Source: Rhizobium sp. BK376
Lineage (GTDB): Bacteria; Pseudomonadota; Alphaproteobacteria; Rhizobiales; Rhizobiaceae
DNA: 64,000 bases
Assembly (NCBI RefSeq): GCF_004341625.1
Contig: NZ_SLZG01000005.1
Location: 124,001-188,000 of the forward strand
Direction of reading: 5' to 3'
How positions within the stretch are numbered: position 1 is the first letter of the stretch; each line of letters starts with the position of its first letter. The position numbers and the translations under genes were made by a program. Positions 44,853-53,504 of the stretch are shown here, piece by piece. The notes under the pieces are model-generated. The model was not told where the DNA came from. It saw only the letters and a program-made list of their open reading frames with translations, and did no database searches.

Positions 44853-46112
44853 ATGCAAACCTTTGCCAGATCCATCGCGCTTGCAGGTCTGCTCGGCCTG
44901 ACGGCCGGGTTCGCCCACGCCGCAGACACCACGATCAATGTTCTCTATGCCAATGACCGCACCACCGCCGAGGCCCACGAGGAAATCAAGACTCGTTTCG
45001 AAGCGGAGAATCCCGGCATCAAGATCAGCTTCCTGGCACCTGCCGACAGCTATGAGACCGCGACACAGAACCTGCTCCGCGGCGCGCTGATCGGCGATTT
45101 GCCTGATGTCGTCTTCCAGGGCCAGAATCTGATCCGCAGTCTGGTCGATCGCAACCTTGCCGTACCGCTGAACAGTTTCATCGAGGCCGATGGCGGCGCG
45201 GAGAAACTCGGCTACGACGCCGGCATGTTGCGCATCGGGACGCTGAAAGATCGCTACTACGCCATCCCCTTTGCCGTTTCGACACCGCTCGTCTATGTCA
45301 ATCTGGATCTCGTAAAGGCGGCAGGCGTCGATCCGGATCACTTCCCGACCAATTGGGCGGACATGGTGGCACTCGGCAAGAAGCTCAACGACCCGGCAAA
45401 GGGCGTGACGGGTTTCTATTTCCAGTGGGACGTCACCGGTAACTGGATGTTCCAGAGCCTCGACTTCAGCTATGGCGGCCAGATGCTGAGCGCCGATGAA
45501 AAGACCGCCACGCTCGACAGCCCCGCCGGAATGAAGACACTGGAAACGCTGGAAAGCTTCGCCAAGGCCGGCATGCCCAATCTTCCGTCCGCCCAGGCAC
45601 GACCGGCTTTCGCGGCCGGCAAGATTGCCATCTTCGGCGACTCCAGTTCCAATCTCGGCAAGGCAACGACGATGATTGGCAAGAATTTCCAGTTCCGGAC
45701 CTATCCCTTCCCGCTGCCATCAGCCGACGCCAAGCTGCCGGCCGGCGGCAATGCGGCGGTCATGCTGACGAAGGATGCCGAAAAGCAGAAGGCGGTCTGG
45801 AAGTACATCAAGTTCGCCACCGGTCCGATCGGCCAGACGATCATGGCACGCCACACCGGCTACCTGCCGAGCAACAATATCGCCATCCAGACGGCCGATC
45901 TGCTCGGCGACTACTATGCATCGCAGCCAAATTATCAGACCAGCATCAAGCAGATCCCCATCCTCACCGGCTGGTACGCATTTCCAGGACCGAACGGCCT
46001 GAAGATCATCGACGTCATCAAGAACCATCTCGAAGCGGTCGTCATGGGCAAAAAGACCGCCACGGAGACTGCCTCTGCCATGAACCGCGACGTCCAGGCT
46101 CTGCTGCCATGA
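44853..46112 (+). CDS. Periplasmic binding protein, UgpB-like (SBP family 1)
   Basis: A 419-residue secreted binding protein. The signal peptide ends in 'GFAHAADT'. The mature chain begins 'TTINVLYANDRTTAEAHEEI', the family-1 pattern of CUT1 importers. It lies after the permeases rather than before the ATPase. Its end overlaps the methyltransferase start. The ligand is not determinable; the phosphoesterase two genes on suggests a phosphorylated solute. Confidence 0.9.
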   Translation: MQTFARSIALAGLLGLTAGFAHAADTTINVLYANDRTTAEAHEEIKTRFEAENPGIKISFLAPADSYETATQNLLRGALIGDLPDVVFQGQNLIRSLVDRNLAVPLNSFIEADGGAEKLGYDAGMLRIGTLKDRYYAIPFAVSTPLVYVNLDLVKAAGVDPDHFPTNWADMVALGKKLNDPAKGVTGFYFQWDVTGNWMFQSLDFSYGGQMLSADEKTATLDSPAGMKTLETLESFAKAGMPNLPSAQARPAFAAGKIAIFGDSSSNLGKATTMIGKNFQFRTYPFPLPSADAKLPAGGNAAVMLTKDAEKQKAVWKYIKFATGPIGQTIMARHTGYLPSNNIAIQTADLLGDYYASQPNYQTSIKQIPILTGWYAFPGPNGLKIIDVIKNHLEAVVMGKKTATETASAMNRDVQALLP

Positions 46113-46930
46113 CCTCGACTGAAACCAATACCGCACAGGACGCAGCCGCCAGCCCCTATGAGGGGCTGGCTTCCAACTACAACGAAGCACGCCCGAGCTA
46201 TCCGGATGTATCAATTGCAGATCTCGCCGGAACGACCGGCCTTGTCGTCGACGTGGGAGCTGGCACCGGCATCTTCACCCGTCAACTCGCCCGTGCCGTG
46301 CCGCAAGCCGAGGTGATCGGCCTCGAGCCGAGCGCAGACATGCGGCGCATGGCGCAGACCGCCTCGGGTCATCTGGGCAACGTCACGTTCCAGATCGGTT
46401 CGGCGGAGAAACTGCCCTTCGACGATGAAACGGTTGCAATCGTTACGGCCGCCACCGCAGCCCACTGGTTCGACCGGCCGGTCTTTTACGCCGAGGCCTT
46501 CCGGTGCCTCGGAAAGGGTGGCCGCCTGGTCATCCTTCAGAATATCCGCCGATGGTGGGACAGCGATTGGCTGGCTGCCTACGAGGACCTGCATGAATCC
46601 ACCGTGGGCAACTATCGCCGAGGCACCTTTCCTGCTCCTGAGGGGCAGTGTCGGGCGCTCGACGTTGCCGCAGAACTCTCTGCGCATGAGGGGGTCTCGT
46701 CGGTCATGACGCAGGATTTCGAATGGCGCACCACGCTTTCGGAAAAGGATTTCGTCAGCTTCAGCCTTTCCTCGACGATCACCCAGCGCGCCATCGCTGC
46801 AATCAGCGAAACCGCTTATCTCGAAAGGCTGGCGCGGCTGATGGATGCTCACTCCGACGGTGGCATCCTGCCGATCGACTACGTAACCCGCGTCGTCACA
46901 GCCACGCGGGCCGACGATCCGGCCGCCTGA
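46109..46930 (+). CDS. SAM-dependent methyltransferase (class I)
   Basis: A 273-residue enzyme with SAM motif I 'LVVDVGAGTGIFTRQLA', acidic loop 'VIGLEPSADMRRMAQ', motif 'FQIGSAEKLPFDDETV' and post-motif 'AHWFDRPVFYAEAFRCLG'. This is the Methyltransf_11 pattern of small-molecule methyltransferases. It is coupled (ATGA) to the binding-protein gene, which is unusual for a transport operon and suggests it acts on the imported compound or a product. Confidence 0.88.
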   Translation: MTSTETNTAQDAAASPYEGLASNYNEARPSYPDVSIADLAGTTGLVVDVGAGTGIFTRQLARAVPQAEVIGLEPSADMRRMAQTASGHLGNVTFQIGSAEKLPFDDETVAIVTAATAAHWFDRPVFYAEAFRCLGKGGRLVILQNIRRWWDSDWLAAYEDLHESTVGNYRRGTFPAPEGQCRALDVAAELSAHEGVSSVMTQDFEWRTTLSEKDFVSFSLSSTITQRAIAAISETAYLERLARLMDAHSDGGILPIDYVTRVVTATRADDPAA

Positions 46931-46960
46931 TATCATTCTCTACGAGCAACGAGTTTTTCT

Positions 46961-47869
46961 ATGCAAATGACTGCCGATCAGTTCCGCATCATCCAGATTT
47001 CCGATCCGCATCTCGGTCGTCGCCGGCCCTTCTTTCAGCACAATTGGGAAGTGCTCGTAGAATTGCTTAACGCGGAGACCTACGATCTCATCGTCTGCAC
47101 CGGCGACATGTCGATAGAAGGCGCAGAATTTGAAGACGAGCTTGTCTTTGCAGCGCAGCAGTTCGAGCGTATCCGAGGCCCGGTTCTCTTCACGCCGGGA
47201 AATCACGATATCGGCAACAGTCTGCCTGACGTGCGCGGCGGCGAAACGGCGATCACCGCCGCCCGCTGCGACGCCTTTGTCAGGTATTTCGGGCCTGATT
47301 TTTGGTCTCGCGACATCGGCAGCCACTGGCGGCTGGTCGGCCTCAACTCGATGCTTCCGGGAAGCGGTCTCGACGGCGAAGCGCAGCAACAGGCAATGAT
47401 CGAGGAGGTTGTCGCGAGTGCAGCAGGACGCCGCCTGATGGTCTTCAAACACAAGCCGCTCTACGTGCGCCAACCCGACGAAACGGCCATGACCCAGAGC
47501 GCGCTCTATCCCGAGCATCGAGCCCGATTGAAGGACACCCTGTCGTCAGCCGGAAACGCGCTGATCTGCAGCGGCCACATCCACGATTACAAGACGGCAT
47601 CATGGGAGGGTCTCGACCAGATTTGGGCGCCGTCAACGGCCTTCGTCATCGATCGCGACGGTTTGCTCCATCCCCTGCATGGCATCCGCCGCACCGGTTA
47701 TCTCGTCCACACGCTCGCTGGAGATAAACACAGCCACGAATTCGTCGAGCCGGACCGCTTCCTCAACATCGATGTCGGAAACTGGATGCGGGCTCCTGAA
47801 ACCTTCCACGCTCGTTATCACGCAGAACCGCTCCGCGGCCTCACTCTTGCAGATGGCCAGCAGAGCTGA
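46961..47869 (+). CDS. Metallophosphoesterase (GpdQ/CpdA-like)
   Basis: A 302-residue calcineurin-like phosphoesterase. All five blocks are present: 'ISDPHLG', 'CTGDMS', 'TPGNHDIG', 'FKHKPL' and 'SGHIHDYK'. Class III relatives cleave cyclic nucleotides or glycerophosphodiesters. It has no signal peptide, so it is cytoplasmic. It lies 30 bp after the methyltransferase in a PhnF-like-regulated transport operon. Hydrolysis of an imported phosphodiester would suit the context. Confidence 0.9.
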   Translation: MQMTADQFRIIQISDPHLGRRRPFFQHNWEVLVELLNAETYDLIVCTGDMSIEGAEFEDELVFAAQQFERIRGPVLFTPGNHDIGNSLPDVRGGETAITAARCDAFVRYFGPDFWSRDIGSHWRLVGLNSMLPGSGLDGEAQQQAMIEEVVASAAGRRLMVFKHKPLYVRQPDETAMTQSALYPEHRARLKDTLSSAGNALICSGHIHDYKTASWEGLDQIWAPSTAFVIDRDGLLHPLHGIRRTGYLVHTLAGDKHSHEFVEPDRFLNIDVGNWMRAPETFHARYHAEPLRGLTLADGQQS

Positions 47870-47887
47870 ACTGCCGATCGGCAAATT

Positions 47888-48484
47888 TCACGCTTCGGCC
47901 GTGCGATGTTCCTCACGCGCGGCCTCCCAGACCTCCCATGCCGCATCGGCGTTCATCGCGGCAATGCCAAGGCCCACCACGATATCCGGCCACACGGAAT
48001 GCCAGACAAACGCGGTGACGAGGCCGGTTGCGATGATTGCAAGGTTCGCATAGACGTCATTTCGCGCCGACAGAAAGGCGGCTCGTGTCAAACCTCCGCT
48101 ATGATGCCGATATGCGGTCAGCAAAAGCGCGCAGGTGACATTCACTGCCAATGCGCCCAAACCGGCCAGGCCAAGGGCAAGAGGCTGCGGCGGCACCGGA
48201 TTCATGAAGCGCTCATAGGCCGTCCAGGCAGTCGCCAGGCCGGGAACGAGCAAAATCAGGGCAAGCAGCATGCCCACTTGGGCACGCGATCGGGCAGTCC
48301 ACGCAAGCGCGACCACGATGAGCAAATTGATTGAAGCATCTTCGAGGAAATCAACGCTGTCCGCGAAAAGCGATACGGACCCTATCGCCAGCGCAACCGC
48401 AAATTCGATCCCGAAGTAAGCCAGGTTTAAAAGCGCCACGACGAGAACTATACGACGGAGCGGTCGGTTCATTTCCGTTTTCAT
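47888..48484 (-). CDS. Cation-diffusion-facilitator-like membrane protein
   Basis: A 198-residue protein with five to six hydrophobic spans and the motif 'SVSLFADSVDFLEDASINLL', where two Asp sit as in CDF transporters. A second block 'GLTRAAFLSARNDVYANLAI' mirrors the first-site pattern of span V. There is no C-terminal cytoplasmic metal domain, so it is a short CDF form. The ATG at 48484 gives a proper first helix; the frame extends much further upstream without family character. The metal is unknown. Confidence 0.8.
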   Translation of the reverse strand: MKTEMNRPLRRIVLVVALLNLAYFGIEFAVALAIGSVSLFADSVDFLEDASINLLIVVALAWTARSRAQVGMLLALILLVPGLATAWTAYERFMNPVPPQPLALGLAGLGALAVNVTCALLLTAYRHHSGGLTRAAFLSARNDVYANLAIIATGLVTAFVWHSVWPDIVVGLGIAAMNADAAWEVWEAAREEHRTAEA

Positions 48485-48723
48485 GAAATTCTGCACACCT
48501 CGAATCTCAACGAGAGATCCACAGCTGATCTCAACGACGCCATAGCTCATTTGGAAACGCTTCCCAACCTGTTTCGTTGGCATCGCTGCTCGCCACCGGT
48601 ATGAACGATGCCGCGAGGAGGCGTCGAATGGATTTTCGATACCCTGCTCTTGAACAACGGAACTGATCCGTCGATCCATGACAACCGTCCAGATACCATC
48701 TGTGCGGAGGTGTACATTCTTGC

Positions 48724-49041
48724 TCATTGAAAACCAGGCGCGCCATATCGCAGGTAGGCGAGCAGAAGAGCGGCGGAAAGCGATACGGCGAGGGGCATAT
48801 TGGTTCCCTGTGCAAATCGGCCGAGCAGAAGACCGGTGGCGACTACCAGCATACTAACCGGCCATGTGCCGCCGCTGAAGGCCAGGCCGAGGGACGTGAT
48901 GCAGACGGCAGACGCCAACATCGGGAGTGGCCGCGTGGCATTTGCGACAGATGCTGCGCCGTCGAAAATAGCGATGAAGCAGTTCCAGCTCAGTGCGATC
49001 GAAATGATAAGCAGGACGGGGGCGATGGCGTGTATCTGCAT
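48724..49041 (-). CDS. Small membrane protein, unknown
   Basis: A 105-residue hydrophobic protein with three to four spans ('APVLLIISIALSWNCFIAIF', 'MLASAVCITSLGLAFSGG', 'PVSMLVVATGLLLGRFAQG', 'LAVSLSAALLLAYLR'). A GAGGG site lies before its ATG. It overlaps the last 63 codons of the cysG frame on the same strand, so at least one of the two frames there is not real. A late frameshift in cysG would let both be genuine. Confidence 0.55.
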   Translation of the reverse strand: MQIHAIAPVLLIISIALSWNCFIAIFDGAASVANATRPLPMLASAVCITSLGLAFSGGTWPVSMLVVATGLLLGRFAQGTNMPLAVSLSAALLLAYLRYGAPGFQ

Positions 49042-50479
49042 CAGGCGCCCTCATCGAAGTCGAATTGCCTTGGACGTCAATCGCGTCTCTTGCGGTTTGG
49101 CGCTCCGCCAGGGCTCGGCCGACGGCGATCAGGACCGGATGATCGTAGCCGATCTCGTTGATGCCTTCTCCGAGCCTCGCTAGCGTTCCGTGCCATTGAC
49201 GTTCGGCAGGACGACTGACATTGCTGACGATGACTGCAGGTGTTGAAGGCGACGCGCCGGCTTCAACGAGGCGCTCGGCGATAAGGCATGCCGTCCGCCC
49301 GCCCATATAGAACACATTGGTGGTCTTCGGATCAGCGATCGAGCGCCAGTCCATATCGTCGGGCAAGACGCCGCTGCGCGAGTGGCCGGTGATATAACGA
49401 ACGGATTGCGCGTGGTCCCGGTGCGTGAGCGACAGGCCGAGACCCGCTGCCATCGCGCTTGCGGCTGTGATGCCCGGAATGACGTCGACGGGAATATTCT
49501 GCCGCTCGAGGCAGGCGATCTCTTCGCCGGCGCGACCGAAGATCATCGGGTCGCCGGACTTCAGCCGGACGACGCGTTTGCCTGCCCTGGCGAATTTCAC
49601 CATCATCTCGTTGATGTCCTCCTGCCGGCAGCTGGTGCGACCCCCTCTCTTGCCCACGAGCATGCGTTTTGCCTCGCGGCGAGCGAGTTCCAGCACGTCG
49701 GCCGATACCAGATCGTCGAAGAGAATGATGTCGGCCGCCTGCAGCGCGCGCACCGCCTTCAGGGTCAGGAGTTCCGCGTCCCCCGGCCCTGCCCCGACGA
49801 GCGTCACGCAGCCGCCTTTCGCGGCAGCGGCCTTTATCCCGCGCGCTGACTCGAGAAGCTGCTTCTCGGCGTCATGACTGGGCACATCCCTGAACGCATC
49901 ATCTGCAAACCTCTCCCAGAAAATGCGCCGTTCCGAAGTCGTTTTCAGCTGCCGATTGACATGGTCTCGCAGGGACCGGGCGATTTGCGCCCAGGACTGA
50001 ATGGCGCGCGGCAGCAGCGTCTCGATCTTCCGGCGGATCGCCTGCGCCAATATCGGCGCGGCACCATCCGTCGAGATCGCGACGACGACGGGCGAACGAT
50101 TGACGATCGAGCCGAACTGAAATTGGCAATAGGCCGGCTTGTCGATCACGTTCACCGGTACCCCGAGCGAGCGTGCCGCATCGAAGAAGCACCTGGCTTC
50201 GGCGTCCTCGTCGAAATCCGCGATCGCGAGCTCGGCGTTCACAAGATCGGGCGGCGCCCAGCGTCTGCGGTGGTGGACAAGGCTGGCGCTGGGGTGGCGC
50301 AACGGACTCGTGAGAAGGATTTGAAGACCATCGCCCGCCTCCTCGGTGAAGACCTCGACCTGCGCCCCACAGGCTAACATCAGTTCCGCTTTCCAGGCGG
50401 CAGCGTCGGAGCCGCCGACGATGACCACGCGCTTTTTCTCTAGCGTCCAGAAGACAGGAAGCTTCGCAAGCGGCTCCAT
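48854..50479 (-). CDS. cysG: Siroheme synthase (CysG), abnormal C-terminus
   Basis: As written this is 541 residues, against about 460 for CysG. The N-terminal domain is the precorrin-2 dehydrogenase/ferrochelatase ('RVVIVGGSDAAAWKAELMLA'). The C-terminal domain is the uroporphyrinogen-III methyltransferase ('VTLVGAGPGDAELLTLKAVR', 'VVRLKSGDPMIFGRAGEE', 'VIPGITAASAMAAG'). It supplies siroheme to the nitrite reductase in the same operon. After 'LAERQTARDAID' the tail turns Arg/His-rich and overlaps another gene. Shifting frame near 49060-49075 would give a short tail 'RQFDFDEGA' that ends at a TGATG overlapping the next gene, so a late frameshift is likely. Confidence 0.88.
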   Translation of the reverse strand: MEPLAKLPVFWTLEKKRVVIVGGSDAAAWKAELMLACGAQVEVFTEEAGDGLQILLTSPLRHPSASLVHHRRRWAPPDLVNAELAIADFDEDAEARCFFDAARSLGVPVNVIDKPAYCQFQFGSIVNRSPVVVAISTDGAAPILAQAIRRKIETLLPRAIQSWAQIARSLRDHVNRQLKTTSERRIFWERFADDAFRDVPSHDAEKQLLESARGIKAAAAKGGCVTLVGAGPGDAELLTLKAVRALQAADIILFDDLVSADVLELARREAKRMLVGKRGGRTSCRQEDINEMMVKFARAGKRVVRLKSGDPMIFGRAGEEIACLERQNIPVDVIPGITAASAMAAGLGLSLTHRDHAQSVRYITGHSRSGVLPDDMDWRSIADPKTTNVFYMGGRTACLIAERLVEAGASPSTPAVIVSNVSRPAERQWHGTLARLGEGINEIGYDHPVLIAVGRALAERQTARDAIDVQGNSTSMRAPDADTRHRPRPAYHFDRTELELLHRYFRRRSICRKCHAATPDVGVCRLHHVPRPGLQRRHMAG

Positions 50480-50492
50480 GCGCGAGGAACCT

Positions 50493-53150
50493 TCACTCGG
50501 CGGCTTGGGTAAGGCATGCATCGATGATCCCCCTGATCTCGGCGCGGCAGGAGCCGCAATTGGTGCCCGCGTTGAGTTGCTTGCCGACAGCCTCAACGCT
50601 GTGGCAACCTCCACGAACGGCGGCGACGATCTGGTTGACGCCGACGCCGAAGCAGGAACAGACGGTTGCGCCCGGATCAGGCTTGTCCGCGCCCGGTCGC
50701 CCGGCGATGAGCGCGAAGCGCTTGCGAATATCCGTGTGGTTGGCGACAAGCTGCGAGATCGTCCAATTGCGGGCAACTGGTACCGGTTCGGGCGCCAGAA
50801 ACAGAGCCGCGAGCAAACGATCGCCGGCAAAGAAGGCAAGTCTCGTCACGCCAGTCTGCGCATCGGCGTAGCCGAGAGGCTCGATGTCCTCGGCTATGGC
50901 AAAGGTCGCGCGGCACCATGAGCACCAATCGGTTTCCGCCTCATCGAAGGCCAGCTCCATCCGCCATCCACCATCGGCCTTCGCGATCGCCCAATAGGCG
51001 GCATCAAGCGGCGCCGGTTGTTCGACCGAGAGCCCGAAGCCGTAGCGTGCCACTTTGAACGGTCGTGCGGTGACCGCGACATTCTTCGATGCGGGCTGAC
51101 CCGAGATTGGGTCTGTCCGCGGTGCAACGAGTGCATCGATGCGTCCCCTGGCGGCAAACTGATCGTTCCAGTGCATGGGAACGAAGATACTGCCCCGGGC
51201 CTGTCGTTCGGTGATTAGGGCGCGGACGACCGCCTTGCCATAAGGGCTCTCGATCTCGACGAGATCCGCCTTGCCGACGCCGATGTCGATCGCATCGCGC
51301 GGATGCAGTTCGGCAAAAGGCTCGGCGATGTGAGACGAGAGACGCGCGCTTTTGCCCGTGCGCGTCATCGTATGCCAATGATCGCGAACCCGCCCGGTAT
51401 TCAGCGTGAAGGGGTAATTGGGATCGGTCCGGTCCATGAGGACTGGATTGACCGCGACGAACCGGGCTTTGCCGTCGGCGTGGTAGAAACCACCCTTTGC
51501 GAAGAAGCGCGTTTCAATCGCCTTGCCGCCCTCGGGCTGCGGCCACTGGAAAGGCTGAAACTCATCGTAGCTGCTGGAACCCATGCCGGCATAGGCGCCG
51601 ATATCGAAATCGCGTCCACCATTATTCTCGAAGGCGGACAGAGCAGCATGCTCGCTAAAAATCTCGGCGCTGGAGGCGAATTGAAACCCCGCGTAGAAGC
51701 CCATGCGGCGGGCGACTTCCGCCAGCTGCCACCAATCGGCCCTCGCCTCTCCCGGCGTTTCGAGGAAGGCGCGCTGACGGGAAATCCGCCGCTCCGAGTT
51801 CGTCACCGTTCCGTCCTTCTCGCCCCATCCGAGCGACGGCAGTAGGACATGGGCATGCCGCGTCGTATCCGTGTTCTTCAGCACATCGGAAACGACCACG
51901 AAGGGACAGGCCTTGATCGCCGCCTCGACGGCATCGGCATCCGGCATGGAGACGACGGGGTTGGTCGCCATGATCCAGATCGCCTTGATGCGTCCGTCCG
52001 CAACCGCCTTGAACATGTCGACGGCCTTCAGGCCGGGCTTCTCGGCGATCCTCGGCGCGGTCCAGAAGCGCTGGACACGGTCGCGATGCTCTGGATTTTC
52101 GATATCCATATGGGCGGCAAGCATGTTGGCAAGCCCGCCAACCTCGCGTCCTCCCATGGCGTTTGGCTGGCCCGTCAGGGAGAACGGTCCCATGCCCGGC
52201 CGGCCAATGCGGCCGGTCGCGAGGTGACAGTTGATGATGGCGTTGACCTTATCGGTCCCTGACGCCGACTGGTTGACGCCCTGGCTGTAGCAGGTGACGA
52301 CCCGCTCTGTAGTGGCGAAGAGGTGATAGAACTCGCGCAGCTGCATCGCCGGCAGGCCGGTGAGATCCAGGAGATCGCTGAAGGAAATCGTGGCGGATGC
52401 TGCAAAGGCGTCCGCAAAGCCACCCGTATGCTCGGCGATATAATTCTGGTCGACCGCGTTTTCGGAGATCAGATGCGCAAACAGCCCCGCAAAGAGCGCG
52501 ACATCGCCATCCGGCCGGATCGCCAGATGCATATCCGCAATATCGGCCGTCATCGTCCGGCGCGGATCGATGACGACGATTTTCATGGCCCGACGCGCTG
52601 CCTTGGCAGCAGCCAGCCGCTGGTAGAGGACAGGATGACACCAGGCGAGGTTGGAGCCCGCAAGGATGACCAGGTCAGCGAGCTCGATATCCTCGTAGGT
52701 TCCTGGCACCGTGTCGGAACCGAAGGCGCGCCGATGGCCGGCGACGGAGGAGGACATGCAGAGGCGTGAATTGGTGTCGATGTTGGCAGAGCCGATGAAG
52801 CCCTTCATTAGCTTGTTGGCGAGATAGTAGTCCTCGGTCAGCAATTGGCCGGAGACATAGAAGGCAACGGAATCAGGTCCGTGCTCGACGATCGTCTGCG
52901 AAAATCGCTGCGCGACGAGGTCAAGCGCCGTGTCCCATTCGACCCGTTTTCCCGCTATTTCGGGGTGGAGAACGCGCCCGTCGAGATCGATGGTTTCGCC
53001 GAGCGCCGAACCCTTCGAGCAGAGCCTTCCGAAGTTGGAGGGATGGTCGGGATCGCCCCGCACGGAGACTGTGCCGTCCTCGGCGACCTTGGCGATCACG
53101 CCGCAGCCGACACCACAATAGGGACACGTTGTCCTGACCTCTTTCTCCAT
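50493..53150 (-). CDS. nasA: Assimilatory nitrate reductase, catalytic subunit
   Basis: An 885-residue molybdopterin enzyme that reduces nitrate to nitrite in the cytoplasm. The N-terminal [4Fe-4S] cluster is 'CPYCGVGCGV' with a later Cys ('LCSKG'). The molybdopterin body follows ('DTNSRLCMSSSVAGH', 'TGQPNAMGGREVG'). The C-terminal BFD-type [2Fe-2S] domain is 'VCSCFGVGVNQIVAAVRGG' plus 'GTNCGSCRAE', as in Klebsiella-type NasA. The start overlaps nirD by one base (TAATG). Confidence 0.95.
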   Translation of the reverse strand: MEKEVRTTCPYCGVGCGVIAKVAEDGTVSVRGDPDHPSNFGRLCSKGSALGETIDLDGRVLHPEIAGKRVEWDTALDLVAQRFSQTIVEHGPDSVAFYVSGQLLTEDYYLANKLMKGFIGSANIDTNSRLCMSSSVAGHRRAFGSDTVPGTYEDIELADLVILAGSNLAWCHPVLYQRLAAAKAARRAMKIVVIDPRRTMTADIADMHLAIRPDGDVALFAGLFAHLISENAVDQNYIAEHTGGFADAFAASATISFSDLLDLTGLPAMQLREFYHLFATTERVVTCYSQGVNQSASGTDKVNAIINCHLATGRIGRPGMGPFSLTGQPNAMGGREVGGLANMLAAHMDIENPEHRDRVQRFWTAPRIAEKPGLKAVDMFKAVADGRIKAIWIMATNPVVSMPDADAVEAAIKACPFVVVSDVLKNTDTTRHAHVLLPSLGWGEKDGTVTNSERRISRQRAFLETPGEARADWWQLAEVARRMGFYAGFQFASSAEIFSEHAALSAFENNGGRDFDIGAYAGMGSSSYDEFQPFQWPQPEGGKAIETRFFAKGGFYHADGKARFVAVNPVLMDRTDPNYPFTLNTGRVRDHWHTMTRTGKSARLSSHIAEPFAELHPRDAIDIGVGKADLVEIESPYGKAVVRALITERQARGSIFVPMHWNDQFAARGRIDALVAPRTDPISGQPASKNVAVTARPFKVARYGFGLSVEQPAPLDAAYWAIAKADGGWRMELAFDEAETDWCSWCRATFAIAEDIEPLGYADAQTGVTRLAFFAGDRLLAALFLAPEPVPVARNWTISQLVANHTDIRKRFALIAGRPGADKPDPGATVCSCFGVGVNQIVAAVRGGCHSVEAVGKQLNAGTNCGSCRAEIRGIIDACLTQAAE

Positions 53151-53494
53151 TATTCGGCCGCCATCATTATGCTTCCGAGGGCGATGGAGAGAGCCCCATT
53201 CTCGTTGCGAACGGGGATGGTGCGGACCGCGCCGTGATCGGCGCCGAGCGCCTTGCCCGTTTCGAGCGAGATCACCCAATTATGCAGCGGGCAGGTCACG
53301 GCTTTCGCATGGACGATGCCCTGCGAAAGCGCCCCGCCCTTGTGCGGGCAATGATCCTCGATTGCGAAGACCTCGTTTTCAGCGGTCCGGAAGACCGCAA
53401 TTTTGCCTTGCGGTGTCTTCACGCAGCGCGCGCCCCTCAGCGGAATATCGGCGACATCGCCGATCGGATGCCAGGTTTCCTTTGGCCAGTTCAT
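53150..53494 (-). CDS. nirD: Nitrite reductase small subunit
   Basis: A 114-residue Rieske-like [2Fe-2S] protein. 'IEDHCPHKGGALSQG' and 'VTCPLHNWVISLETG' give the Cys-His pairs. It partners NirB in NADH-dependent nitrite reduction. The ATG at 53494 has GAGGAG six bases upstream and is preferred to the ATG two codons before it. It lies 10 bp after nirB. Confidence 0.93.
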   Translation of the reverse strand: MNWPKETWHPIGDVADIPLRGARCVKTPQGKIAVFRTAENEVFAIEDHCPHKGGALSQGIVHAKAVTCPLHNWVISLETGKALGADHGAVRTIPVRNENGALSIALGSIMMAAE

Positions 53495-53504
53495 GTCCAT
53501 CTCC

